A stretch of DNA of 37,657 nucleotides from NCBI RefSeq assembly GCF_006265165.1, contig NZ_VDCH01000024.1, forward strand, positions 1 through 37,657. The letters run 5' to 3'. This DNA is from Chlorobaculum thiosulfatiphilum (GTDB lineage Bacteria; Bacteroidota; Chlorobiia; Chlorobiales; Chlorobiaceae). Below, piece by piece: positions 1-8,504 of this stretch. A program made the translations under genes and the position numbers. How positions within the stretch are numbered: position 1 is the stretch's first letter; the number at the start of each line of letters is the position of its first letter. The notes under the pieces are model-generated. The model had not been told where the DNA came from. It saw only the letters and a list, made by a program, of their open reading frames with translations, and ran no database searches.

Positions 1-353
1 CAACCAGTTTTCCATTAAATTCGAAGGACGGCTTCCCGTTTGATTACGACCGTTTACACACTTAGTTGAACAGACCCGATGAAAAACGAACAAAATTCCA
101 GCGCCTTTAAGCCCTTATCAATGTATAAAATTGATCTGTTACTCATGAATGACAACATTTCTCTTCCGGTCACGCTGAGCGAAGGGGAACATTGAAAAAT
201 CATTGTATAGCTGCCTGTGTGAATACTCGACTTCATTGTCTCATCGTGCCATTCAGGTAAAACGGTAATCCTGCCGGGACGCCTCATGGTATGACTCTTT
301 TTCATGCTATCTTGCAGAGTAAAGTTTTGGAAAAACCGTAAACGGGAAGTGTC
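1..353. other. Intergenic or left-edge region without a supported gene
   Basis: I see no convincing coding region here. A minus-strand open frame of 83 codons (54-305) has no family resemblance and no good ribosome binding site, and part of it runs through a GTCA-CGCTGAGCGAAG stretch that resembles the dispersed intergenic repeats at 9.2 and 15.7 kb. The last 50 bases must carry the promoter and leader of the SIMPL gene; a GGGAAG ribosome-binding-like stretch lies a few bases before its ATG. Confidence 0.5.
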
Positions 354-1115
354 ATGAGTACGGATGGGTCGAACGGAAATATGTCACGCTCGGTCGTGGT
401 GTTCGGGGCGCTGGTTGCCATTGGCTTGATTGTCGGAGCGTTCGTGCTTGGTTACCAGGCCCGCAACATCGGCTCGGGACGCTCGTCGATTGTCGTCAAG
501 GGTCTGGCCGAAAAGCCGGTCAGGGCGGACAATGCCGAGTGGCAGGTGACGGCCAAGGCTTTCGGCCAGACCTTCCCGGAGGCGCTTGAGAATCTCCGGA
601 GGGAGAAGGCGGCGCTCGACGGCTTCATCGGCAAGTATGGTTTCGGCAAATCCGCTCTCGACGACAAGGCGGAAACGGTGGAGCCGAATTTCGTCACCCG
701 GCAGGAGGGCGATACTATGGTTACCGTCCAGGAGGGCTTCGTTGGACGCCAGACGGTCGTTGTCACCACCGGCTCGCTCGACAAGATCATCGCGGCCAGC
801 ACGGGGGTGATGGATTACAAGGCTTCGGGCCACGAGCTTGAATATCAGGAGCCAAGGTATCTCGTTTCCAACCTCGAAGATGTCAAAATGTCGCTCATCA
901 GCGCGGCTACCGAGAATGCCAAAAAGCGGGCCGAGGAGTTCATGAAGCACAGCGATGCCCGGCTTGGCGCGATGCGTTCAGCGTCGCAGGGCGCGTTCTA
1001 TATTTTGCCCAATACGGCGGATGCCCGCACGGACGATTACGGCGGCGTGTACGACAAGAGCACGATCGACAAAATCGCGCGGGTCGTCGTGACCGTTGAA
1101 TTCAGGCTGGAGTAG
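354..1115 (+). CDS. SIMPL-domain (DUF541) membrane-anchored protein
   Basis: This 253-residue protein has one hydrophobic N-terminal segment (about residues 13-35) and then a soluble SIMPL/DUF541-type domain. The domain begins with the family-like stretch around residues 45-60 (VVKGLAEKPVRAD) and ends with a VVVTVEFRLE strand. Such proteins are usually anchored in the inner membrane with the domain in the periplasm. Their biochemical role is poorly defined; homologues such as YggE are linked to stress tolerance. GGGAAG precedes the chosen ATG. The next gene starts 42 bases downstream on the same strand and could be co-transcribed. The family call rests on overall sequence pattern, not on catalytic residues. 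Confidence 0.75.
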   Translation: MSTDGSNGNMSRSVVVFGALVAIGLIVGAFVLGYQARNIGSGRSSIVVKGLAEKPVRADNAEWQVTAKAFGQTFPEALENLRREKAALDGFIGKYGFGKSALDDKAETVEPNFVTRQEGDTMVTVQEGFVGRQTVVVTTGSLDKIIAASTGVMDYKASGHELEYQEPRYLVSNLEDVKMSLISAATENAKKRAEEFMKHSDARLGAMRSASQGAFYILPNTADARTDDYGGVYDKSTIDKIARVVVTVEFRLE

Positions 1116-1157
1116 CCTGTTCAGAAAGGAGGGAAACGGCAAATTTCATCAGCATCG

Positions 1158-1628
1158 ATGCGGATAATCATGAAACGGTTGCTCACGCTTCTCATCTCGC
1201 TTCTGGCCATGCTGTTCGGCTCTGCCGTGGCGCTGGCGGCTCCGATTCCTCCTGTCGGCCCCATGAACATCGAGGGGGTGATCGAAAGCGCCTCATGGAC
1301 GCCGGACACCTTTATCAAGGCGAAGGGTACCTGGCGCGATGGCAAGTGGCGCCCCTGTTCAGGTACGCTTGGCCGAGACCGCACTCGCCGCGCCCATTAC
1401 CGGGTTACGCTTGCGGATACGAAAGTCGAAACCCTGCCGGGAGCCGACCATTCGCGTTCATTCCGGAGCGGGGCCGCGATTACCGTTTTCATTGCCCATC
1501 CGGCAGATGACGGCTATCTGAAAAAAGGGATGAAGATCAAAATATTCGACTACACCGTCAGGGGCGATGAGGGGGGCGACTGGTATTCGTTCAGCGCGAT
1601 TGACAGACTCGAAGCCACAGGGCGCTGA
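1158..1628 (+). CDS. Small exported protein of unknown function
   Basis: I do not recognise this 156-residue protein. It has a clear signal peptide: MRIIMKR followed by a hydrophobic run ending in ALA near residue 28, so it is predicted to be periplasmic or surface-located. The mature part is short and basic, contains a single cysteine (WRPCSG), and ends in beta-rich sequence. The first ATG (1158) lies about 28 bases after a strong AGGAGG, which is unusually far. A second ATG four codons in (1170) or a rare upstream ATT start are alternatives. It follows the SIMPL gene closely and may form a two-gene unit with it. Confidence 0.6.
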   Translation: MRIIMKRLLTLLISLLAMLFGSAVALAAPIPPVGPMNIEGVIESASWTPDTFIKAKGTWRDGKWRPCSGTLGRDRTRRAHYRVTLADTKVETLPGADHSRSFRSGAAITVFIAHPADDGYLKKGMKIKIFDYTVRGDEGGDWYSFSAIDRLEATGR

Positions 1629-1700
1629 ACTACGCTCATTCAGCCATCAGAATTCGTTTTCCTGACCTGCGCGCCTCTGTCGCTTTGTAAAAAAAAGCAT

Positions 1701-1712
1701 TAACGATCGTTA
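1701..1712. promoter_or_regulatory. Perfect 12-bp palindrome upstream of the tlpA-like gene
   Basis: TAACGATCGTTA is a perfect inverted repeat about 100 bases before the thioredoxin-like gene, in an AT-rich leader with A-runs and T-runs on either side. Its size and symmetry fit an operator for a dimeric repressor. No regulator is encoded nearby, so this is only a candidate. Confidence 0.3.
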
Positions 1713-1812
1713 TTTTTCCGCAAAGGAAAATGCATTTTGTCGTCGTCAACAATATAACCGCATACTCATACGGTAATTCCGCAAATTCATTTCCAAGACA
1801 AACCCTATCAGC

Positions 1813-2325
1813 ATGAAACGATTTCCATTCAAGACATGCAGGGCGGCGCTCTTTGCCCTGCTGCTCTCCGTTGGGTTGAGCGCCAATGCTCACGCCCTTG
1901 ACAAAGGTGACAAAGCTGCTGATTTTACGCTGCCCGGCAAAGCGGGCATGGTAAAACTTTCGGACAAGGCGGAATCGGTGATCTATCTCGATTTCTGGGC
2001 GTCGTGGTGCGGGCCGTGCCGCCAGTCGTTTCCGTGGATGAACCAGATGCAGGCGAAGTACAAGGCGAAAGGGTTCCAGGTGCTGGCCGTCAACCTCGAT
2101 ACCAAAACCGATGACGCGATAAAATTTCTCGCGCAAGTTCCGGCGAATTTCACCGTGGCGTTCGACTCGAAAGGACAGACGCCTCGCGTGTATGGCGTCA
2201 AGGGAATGCCGACCAGCTATCTGATCAACCGGAATGGCAAGGTGCTGTGGCAACATGTCGGATTCAGACCCGCCGACAAGGAGGAACTCGAAAAGCAGAT
2301 TCAGGCGGCGCTGGGGGGCAAGTGA
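1813..2325 (+). CDS. TlpA/ResA-like periplasmic thiol-disulfide protein
   Basis: This 170-residue protein carries a signal peptide (cleavage likely after ANAHA, near residue 28) and a thioredoxin fold. WCGPC is at residues 65-69 (Cys66 and Cys69), and the cis-proline loop GMPTSYL is near residue 133. Proteins of this type reduce or shuffle disulfides of exported proteins, for example during cytochrome c or metal-centre maturation. Its stop overlaps the start of the DUF4266 lipoprotein gene (TGATG), so the two are translationally coupled. A DsbD gene able to reduce it lies in the same gene set (4762-6627). The exact client cannot be read from sequence. Confidence 0.88.
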   Translation: MKRFPFKTCRAALFALLLSVGLSANAHALDKGDKAADFTLPGKAGMVKLSDKAESVIYLDFWASWCGPCRQSFPWMNQMQAKYKAKGFQVLAVNLDTKTDDAIKFLAQVPANFTVAFDSKGQTPRVYGVKGMPTSYLINRNGKVLWQHVGFRPADKEELEKQIQAALGGK

Positions 2326-2555
2326 TGAAAAAAAAGATTGTCATGGCCGGATGCTCGCTGCTCGCATTGCTCACGATGAGCGGACTTTCGGGATGTTCGA
2401 GCGTCCAGCCGTGGGAAAAGCAGAACCTTGCCAAACCTGCAATGACCTTTGACCGCGACAGGCTCGATACCGGCTACACCGAGCACATGTACAGCAGCAA
2501 GGAGGCGGCCTCGGGCGGCTCCGGAGTCGGCGGCGGCGGATGTGGATGCAACTGA
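2325..2555 (+). CDS. DUF4266-type small lipoprotein with Gly-rich CGC tail
   Basis: This 76-residue protein has a lipobox (LSGC, lipidated Cys24) and the conserved block QPWEKQNLAKPAMTF (residues 28-42) typical of DUF4266 proteins. The C-terminus is very glycine-rich and ends GGGGCGCN, leaving Cys73 and Cys75 near the end. The start overlaps the upstream thioredoxin-like gene, and the DUF3570 gene follows immediately, an association I recall as typical for the two families. The tail could bind a metal or flavin, or be a redox or modification target of the neighbouring TlpA, ApbE or DsbD proteins; that is inference. A longer upstream start (2247) would lie inside the previous gene and destroy the signal peptide. 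Confidence 0.85.
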   Translation: MKKKIVMAGCSLLALLTMSGLSGCSSVQPWEKQNLAKPAMTFDRDRLDTGYTEHMYSSKEAASGGSGVGGGGCGCN

Positions 2556-2598
2556 TTGCATGGAAGGTGTACATAAATCAATAACTGTTTCGCTACTG

Positions 2599-3813
2599 AT
2601 GCAATCGACTCAAGGAAAAAAATCGAACAGAAAAGCCAAAGTTCTCGGCTCCATCCTCGCCAGCGCCGCCATGCTGCTGCCATCGGCCAGCAAGGCTCTG
2701 GCCGACACAGCTCCCGAAGAGGGCGTCGTCAGCCTGAAATATCTGAACTATCACGACAGCCAGACGGGTGATACCGACTTTACGGCAGGCATGTCGAAAG
2801 ATCGCATGACGGTCAATGCGCTGTCGCTCATGACCGTTGTGCCGATTGCGGGCAAGTGGTCGATCGCGACGACCTTCGTCGAAGATTCGGTCACCGGCGC
2901 GTCGCCAGCCTACCACGGCTGGGGATTTCCGTCGGAGAGTAAAAAAGATACCACCACCGGCGCTTCGGGCGATCTGCGACACGCCGGTGATCTCGCCGTC
3001 ACCCGCTACTTTTCGCGAGGTACGCTCACCGCCGGGGCGAGCTATTCGCAGGAGTCCGACTACATTTCGCGAGGTATCTCGCTCAACGGCACCCTTTCGA
3101 CCGAGAGCAGGAACACCACCTTCAGCCTCGGTACGGCGTACAACAGCGATACCATCGATCTGAACAAGCCGAATGTCGTGGACTCGAAAAAGAACGACAC
3201 GCCGGGGCGCAAGCGCGTCGTCTCCGGACTGTTCGGCGTGACGCAGGTTCTGTCGCAAAACGACATCATGCAACTGACCGCCACCTACACGCACGGCGAC
3301 GGCTATTACAGCGATCCCTACAAAGATCCTGACGTAAGGCCAGGCAAGCGGCGGATGTTCACTCTCATGACCCGCTGGAACCACCACTTCGACGGCCCGG
3401 ATGGCACGGCGAGGCTTGCGTATCGCTATTACACCGACACCTTCGGCATCGAGGCGCACACCTTCACGGCAGAGTACGTCCAACCGCTGCCGCATGGTTG
3501 GGAAATTACGCCGCTGGTGCGGTATTACTCGCAGAGCGCCACCAGTTTCTATGTGCCGACGGGTGACGATCCGCTGGCTCCGACGCCGACGGCCGGCAGG
3601 GAGTACTACTCCGAAGACCAGCGGCTATCGGCTTTCGGCGCATTCAGTTACGGCGTGAAGGTCGCCAAAGAGCTGGGCCGGAGCTGGAGCGCCGACGTGA
3701 AGTACGAGCACTCAGAGCAGCGCTACGACTGGGGCATCAACGGCCACGGCGACCCCGGCATCCCGACGTTCGATTTCAGAAGCATCCAGGTCGGCCTGTC
3801 GCGCAAGTTTTAA
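2599..3813 (+). CDS. DUF3570-family outer-membrane beta-barrel-like protein
   Basis: This protein is about 404 residues from the ATG at 2599, which gives a normal signal peptide ending SASKALA near residue 36. An in-frame ATG at 2560, just after the DUF4266 stop, would add 13 residues and could be used by reinitiation; neither start has a good ribosome binding site. The mature part consists of alternating strand-like segments rich in aromatic residues, Ser, Thr and Gly, and ends in a phenylalanine (LSRKF), as expected for an outer-membrane barrel. It matches the general features of DUF3570, the usual partner of DUF4266. It may anchor or export the lipoprotein or its modification; no function is established. 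Confidence 0.78.
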   Translation: MQSTQGKKSNRKAKVLGSILASAAMLLPSASKALADTAPEEGVVSLKYLNYHDSQTGDTDFTAGMSKDRMTVNALSLMTVVPIAGKWSIATTFVEDSVTGASPAYHGWGFPSESKKDTTTGASGDLRHAGDLAVTRYFSRGTLTAGASYSQESDYISRGISLNGTLSTESRNTTFSLGTAYNSDTIDLNKPNVVDSKKNDTPGRKRVVSGLFGVTQVLSQNDIMQLTATYTHGDGYYSDPYKDPDVRPGKRRMFTLMTRWNHHFDGPDGTARLAYRYYTDTFGIEAHTFTAEYVQPLPHGWEITPLVRYYSQSATSFYVPTGDDPLAPTPTAGREYYSEDQRLSAFGAFSYGVKVAKELGRSWSADVKYEHSEQRYDWGINGHGDPGIPTFDFRSIQVGLSRKF

Positions 3814-3862
3814 GATTGACGCCTGAGAGAAAAATGCCGATCTTGATGTAATTTCGTCCCTT

Positions 3863-4744
3863 ATGCAACGATTTGAATTCAGGGCGATGGGCGGCGGCGG
3901 CGAAATCGTGCTTGCCGGTACAGCGAAAAAAGAGTCGAAAGCGCTCGCCGCGATCGGCATGAAGGAGGTCGCCCGCATCGAACGGAAATATTCGCGATAC
4001 CAGCCGGAGAGCGTGGTATCGCGGATCAACGATTCCGCCGGAAAGGCGTGGGTCGAGTGCGATGAAGAGACTGTGGCGCTCCTCGATTACGCCGATGCGG
4101 TGTACCGAAGCAGCGGCGGACTTTTCGACGTAACCTCCGGCGTCTTGCGACGGGCATGGAATTTCGACAAGGCTGAAACCCCATCTCAGGAAGCGCTCCT
4201 GCCGTTGCTGAAGCTGGTCGGCTGGAGCCGCATCGAGCGGCAGGGAAGCGCCGTGTGGCTGCCGGATGAGGGAATGCAGCTCGACTTCGGCGGCATCGGC
4301 AAGGAGTACGCCGCCGATGCGGCAGCGGAGCTGCTTGCCGAGCACGGCGCTCGGCATGGCTACGTCAACCTCGGCGGCGACATCCGCGTGATCGGCCCCA
4401 AACCCGGCGGTGAGCCGTGGAGTATCGGCATCCGCGACCCGCGCAACCCCGGCGGCACGATCGCCTCGATACTGGTCTGCTCCGGAGCCATCGCCACCAG
4501 CGGCGATTACGAGCGCTATTTCGAGGCGGCGGGGCGGCGATATTGCCACATTGTCAACCCTAAGACGGGCTGGCCGGTGAGCCACTGGCGCTCGGTCACG
4601 GTGCTTGCTCCGCTTGCCACTACAGCGGGGAGCTGCGCCACGGTCGCCATGCTGCTCGAAGCCGAAGGGCTGAACTATCTGAAGCGTTCGGGATTCAGCT
4701 ATCTGACTGTCGATCAGTCGGGCAGAATGTTTTACAACCACTGA
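3863..4744 (+). CDS. apbE: ApbE-type FAD:protein FMN transferase
   Basis: ApbE enzymes transfer FMN from FAD to a threonine or serine of target flavoproteins. This 293-residue protein shows the family pattern: the SRY and VSRIN stretch near residues 44-56, LDFGGIGKEYAAD at 140-152, a GGD loop at 171-173, SGDYERYF at 213-220 and HIVNPKTG at 229-236. Unlike most ApbE proteins it has no signal peptide or lipobox. The upstream reading frame closes at a TGA without another usual start, so it is predicted to act in the cytoplasm. It sits between DUF3570 and dsbD on the same strand, 49 bases after the former and 17 before the latter. Its target protein is not evident in this window. Confidence 0.88.
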   Translation: MQRFEFRAMGGGGEIVLAGTAKKESKALAAIGMKEVARIERKYSRYQPESVVSRINDSAGKAWVECDEETVALLDYADAVYRSSGGLFDVTSGVLRRAWNFDKAETPSQEALLPLLKLVGWSRIERQGSAVWLPDEGMQLDFGGIGKEYAADAAAELLAEHGARHGYVNLGGDIRVIGPKPGGEPWSIGIRDPRNPGGTIASILVCSGAIATSGDYERYFEAAGRRYCHIVNPKTGWPVSHWRSVTVLAPLATTAGSCATVAMLLEAEGLNYLKRSGFSYLTVDQSGRMFYNH

Positions 4745-4761
4745 ACCAACACTGAAAAAAT

Positions 4762-6627
4762 ATGATAAAAAAATCAACCCCTCAACGTGTTCTGACGACC
4801 CTCGCGATACTGCTTGCGCTTTTCGTGAAAAGCGTCACGGCTGTGGCTGCGGACTTTCTCGATCCCGAACAGGCATTCGTGCCGAGAGCCGAACTGACGG
4901 CAAAAAACGCCATAGCCATTCACTGGAAGATCGCCAAATCGTACAAGCTCTACCGTGACCAGATCAAGGTGAGCGCATCGGGCGGGCAAGCGAGTCTCGG
5001 CAATTCGGTGTTTCCCGAAGGCATCCTTTTCACCGACCCCACGACAGGCGAAAAGCAGGTGATCTATCACGACGAGCTGACGGTCGAAGTTCCGGTCAAG
5101 CAGGCATCCGGCCCATTCACCGTGAGCGTCGAGTATCAGGGATGCTCTGAGGACGGCTTGTGCTACCCGCCGATCACCACGGCGTTCCGGGTCGATCCGT
5201 CGAAGCCCGGAGTGCTTGCCGTGGCGGCCGGATCGGATGGCGACGATTCAGCAGGCTTGTCGCCCGCGGTGGCTCCAGCGACAGCGGCAGCGGCCCCGCC
5301 AGCTCCGGCGGCAGCGGAAAAATCGGGCGGCAAGGACGACCTGTCGCTCGCCCAATCGACGCTCGAGAGCGGAAGCTGGTGGAAGATTTCCGCCGCGTTC
5401 CTGCTCTTTGGCCTCCTGCTCTCTTTCACCCCCTGCGTACTGCCGATGGTGCCAATTCTTTCGTCGATCATCGTCGGAGAAGGACAGACCACCAAAGCCA
5501 AAAGCTTCCTCATGGCGCTGGCCTACTGCCTCGGCATGGCGCTGGTTTACACTTCGCTCGGCGTAGCGGCAGGTCTTGCGGGCGAAGGGCTTGCCGGAGC
5601 GCTCCAGAAGCCGTGGGTGCTGGTGACGTTCAGCCTCCTGCTCTTTGGCCTGTCGCTCTCGATGTTCGACGTTTACCAGCTTCAGGTGCCCGCCTCGTTG
5701 CAGAGCAGCCTGACCAAAACCTCCGGCAAGCTCAAGGGCGGCCGTTTCGCAGGCGTGTTTTTCATGGGCGCGATTTCGGCGCTGATCATCGGCCCCTGCG
5801 TCGCCGCGCCGCTGGCCGGTACGCTGGTCTATATCAGCCAGACGAAGGATGTGTTCATCGGCGGTCTCGCGCTCTTTTCGATGGCGATGGGCATGAGCGT
5901 GCCGCTGCTCCTGATCGGCCTGTCGGCGGGCAGCCTCTTGCCGAAAGCCGGGGCGTGGATGGTTGGCGTCAAGTACGTCTTCGGCCTGTTGCTGATCGCC
6001 GTGGCCATCTGGATGGTCACGCCGGTGCTGCCTCCGCAGGCGCTGATGGTGGCGTGGGGAGCGCTCGGCATTCTCTCTTCGGTCTTCGCCGGGGTGTTCG
6101 GCCCGCCCGCCGAAAAGCTCACGATTGGCGGCAAATTCACCAAAGCGCTCGGGCTCATGCTCTTCATCATCGGCGTGATGGAGCTGGCCGGAGCCGCGTC
6201 GGGCGGCGCGAATGCGCTCGAACCGCTGTCGGGCCTGCGCGGCGGCTCCGGCTCCGTAGCAGCGGAAACGGAGCGCCTCGCCTTCAAAAGAATCCGCTCC
6301 ATCGACGAGCTTGACCGCGAACTGCAAGCCTCGGCGGGCAAGCTGGTGATGCTCGATTTTTACGCCGACTGGTGCGTTTCGTGCAAGGAGCTGGAGAAGT
6401 TCACCTTCAGCGATCCGAAGGTTCGGCAGGCTCTCGCCGACGTCACCCTTTTGCAGGTTGACGTCACCGCGAACACCGCCGCCGACAAGGCGCTGATGAA
6501 ACGCTTCGGCCTCTTCGGCCCTCCCGGCATCATCTTCTTCGACGAGTCCGGCCAGGAGCAGAAAGACAAACGCATCGTCGGCTTCGTCGAAGCGGAGAAG
6601 TTTCTGGAGCACCTGGGGAAATTATGA
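4762..6627 (+). CDS. dsbD: Thiol:disulfide interchange protein DsbD
   Basis: This 621-residue inner-membrane protein passes electrons from cytoplasmic thioredoxin to periplasmic thiol proteins. All three DsbD domains are visible. After a signal peptide (about residues 1-30) comes the alpha domain with its cysteine pair in GCSEDGLCYPP (Cys128, Cys134). An Ala/Pro-rich linker (170-190) leads to the eight-helix membrane domain with FTPCVLP (Cys225) and GPCVAAP (Cys346). The C-terminal thioredoxin domain has WCVSC (Cys538, Cys541). The TlpA-like protein and the cysteine-bearing DUF4266 lipoprotein upstream are plausible clients. A terminator-like hairpin follows the gene. Confidence 0.95.
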   Translation: MIKKSTPQRVLTTLAILLALFVKSVTAVAADFLDPEQAFVPRAELTAKNAIAIHWKIAKSYKLYRDQIKVSASGGQASLGNSVFPEGILFTDPTTGEKQVIYHDELTVEVPVKQASGPFTVSVEYQGCSEDGLCYPPITTAFRVDPSKPGVLAVAAGSDGDDSAGLSPAVAPATAAAAPPAPAAAEKSGGKDDLSLAQSTLESGSWWKISAAFLLFGLLLSFTPCVLPMVPILSSIIVGEGQTTKAKSFLMALAYCLGMALVYTSLGVAAGLAGEGLAGALQKPWVLVTFSLLLFGLSLSMFDVYQLQVPASLQSSLTKTSGKLKGGRFAGVFFMGAISALIIGPCVAAPLAGTLVYISQTKDVFIGGLALFSMAMGMSVPLLLIGLSAGSLLPKAGAWMVGVKYVFGLLLIAVAIWMVTPVLPPQALMVAWGALGILSSVFAGVFGPPAEKLTIGGKFTKALGLMLFIIGVMELAGAASGGANALEPLSGLRGGSGSVAAETERLAFKRIRSIDELDRELQASAGKLVMLDFYADWCVSCKELEKFTFSDPKVRQALADVTLLQVDVTANTAADKALMKRFGLFGPPGIIFFDESGQEQKDKRIVGFVEAEKFLEHLGKL

Positions 6628-6670
6628 ATTGAAAAGGGGAGTGGTGACGGAGAGGTGATATGGAATGATC

Positions 6671-6704
6671 AGGGCGGGCCAGACAAGTTGGCGCCGCCCT
6701 TTTT
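6671..6704 (+). terminator. Rho-independent terminator after dsbD
   Basis: AGGGCGG pairs with CCGCCCT, extended by GCCA/TGGC across a one-base bulge, around a short loop and followed directly by a run of five T. It lies about 45 bases after the dsbD stop and would end the TlpA-to-DsbD transcript. Confidence 0.75.
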
Positions 6705-6901
6705 GTTATTTATTTCCTTGTAAAGGATTTAAAAGCTTTTCGTACTTTTTTGACAGCAGTATCGACAATAGCCCCGAAAAGTCATGCGCCTCTCCGCTCC
6801 TTCCGGATGTCTCAAACCGTCAGCCGCTCTTCGCCTTGCCGCATTGGTTCGCGGACGGATTTTGCCGTACTCGATAGAAGCTGCGTACCGGAAAAATTGA
6901 A

Positions 6902-8479
6902 GTGAATTCACCAATGAGCTCATTCGCAAAGAAATCGAAGGCTGGCTCGCAGAATGCATTCCAAAATGCGTCAAAGTCCAAACGGCCATTTTTCGACCAG
7001 AACCGTGCGCCTGATCCGTTCTTCAAGAAGCAGCCTGAAGATCGCAAGCCGGACTCGGAGATGAAGGCGGACAAACGCCTGCGCCGCCTCGACTTCAGCG
7101 AATCGACACGGCCACCGTCAGGGGCCAGATTACGTGTTCCGTCGTCCGGCGAACTCCAGAAGATGCTTTCGTCCGGGAAGGTTGACGAAGCCGTCGTGCT
7201 TTCGCGGGTGCGCAATCTGCTTGAGCGCATGTACCGCGAGGGTCGGCTGTACTCTATGACCTGCAATGCCCACAGCGATCTTGATACCGATATCGACCGT
7301 GTGATGAAGGATATTTTTCCATTACCGGGCTATCTGGACCAGGCAGCGTTCGAGCGCTATATCGGCCCCGACGAACGGGATATGGTCTATAAAACGGTTC
7401 GAGAGGCAGTGATGAAGCCCCACGATAAAGACAGGGAAAATCTGAAGCAAGGGCTTGAGGCCGCAGCAGCCACAGCCGGAGAGGTTGCCAACGACCAGTC
7501 CGGCCTGGAGGCGGTGTTCGGAAGCGAGACGCACCCTGTCTTCGCCATGTTGACGTGGTCGCGATACTCCTTCACCAAAGAGCCATATGCTTCGACAGCC
7601 GGGCAAAATTACGGCCTTATCCAGAGCAGGCTGCAGGAGCTGGCCAATAACATCAGCTCCCAAATCACCACCGACTATAACCTCGATCTCGATGAGTCCT
7701 TCGTGGGCGGCTGGGCTTCAGGCGGGGTTCTGCACATCAAGTCGCAGTATGTTGCTCACCCGTTAACAGTAAAATCGAAAGCGACATTCATCCATGAGGC
7801 GGCGCATCTGGCGGTTCCTTCGATCATAGACCATGTCTATTACGGCAATCCGGGGTTCGATACCGCATCGGCCAACGCCAAAATCGCCAATGCGGCGCAC
7901 TATGAAGAGCTGCCAAAGCGCAAGTGGGGCGCAAGCGCCTACAAAGATACAGCGTTTATCCCAGGCACCTCGAAGAGTATGAGCCCTGAGCAGCAGGTTC
8001 GGGCGAAGGCGGTAAACTACTTCAGAAAGGCGTGGGACTCTGCGGCAAACGTCCACATTATGATAAGAGACCATCGTATAGAGCAGCTGGATGCTCAACG
8101 GGATGGTAAAGCTTATCAGCCTTCAAATGAGATGAAAAAGCGTTTGCTTGAACTCTCGGCGTTGATGGATCTGACGATGCACACCCAAAAGCCTGCATCA
8201 ATGAACATCACGGTTCTTGATGTCGTTGGCGCGGAGAGCATCGCAAGAGAGATTCATTTTGCATGGGATCGCGCCAAAACGCTCTCAAAAGATGAGCTGC
8301 TTCCGCAAACAGAGTTGCTGAGCCTACTGTCGCTTTCGCTGGAGTTGTTTGGCGCATGGGAAGCAAGCAGCGCTGTCGATGCCGCATTGAGGAAGCATGG
8401 CGGAATCCTGGGGAACCTGAAGCGTGATCGTCAGCTTCTGAGCTGGCTCAACCTTTACTACAAAAAAGTTTATCCATAG
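6902..8479 (+). CDS. Putative HEXXH zinc metallopeptidase (M35/aspzincin-like)
   Basis: This 525-residue protein starts at GTG 6902 or ATG 6914 and has no signal peptide. Residues 1-75 are low-complexity and basic, with repeated PFF motifs (29-31, 39-41), like the leader regions I associate with cargo of extracellular contractile injection systems. The central part holds FIHEAAH (HEXXH at 298-302), then IIDHVYYG (Asp310) and NAAHYEEL (330-337). This spacing resembles the aspzincin (M35) pattern of HEXXH, a third Asp ligand, and a NADSY-like loop. The C-terminal 190 residues are helical and unrecognised. No injection-system gene is visible in the window. The peptidase call is inference from motifs; the gene itself looks intact. 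Confidence 0.6.
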   Translation: MNSPMSSFAKKSKAGSQNAFQNASKSKRPFFDQNRAPDPFFKKQPEDRKPDSEMKADKRLRRLDFSESTRPPSGARLRVPSSGELQKMLSSGKVDEAVVLSRVRNLLERMYREGRLYSMTCNAHSDLDTDIDRVMKDIFPLPGYLDQAAFERYIGPDERDMVYKTVREAVMKPHDKDRENLKQGLEAAAATAGEVANDQSGLEAVFGSETHPVFAMLTWSRYSFTKEPYASTAGQNYGLIQSRLQELANNISSQITTDYNLDLDESFVGGWASGGVLHIKSQYVAHPLTVKSKATFIHEAAHLAVPSIIDHVYYGNPGFDTASANAKIANAAHYEELPKRKWGASAYKDTAFIPGTSKSMSPEQQVRAKAVNYFRKAWDSAANVHIMIRDHRIEQLDAQRDGKAYQPSNEMKKRLLELSALMDLTMHTQKPASMNITVLDVVGAESIAREIHFAWDRAKTLSKDELLPQTELLSLLSLSLELFGAWEASSAVDAALRKHGGILGNLKRDRQLLSWLNLYYKKVYP

Positions 8480-8504
8480 CCCGGGCAGTATCGATTCCTT
8501 CCCC

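Noticed and set aside
54-305. Minus-strand open frame of 83 codons at the left edge
   Set aside because: No family resemblance, weak start context, and it partly covers a repeat-like sequence.
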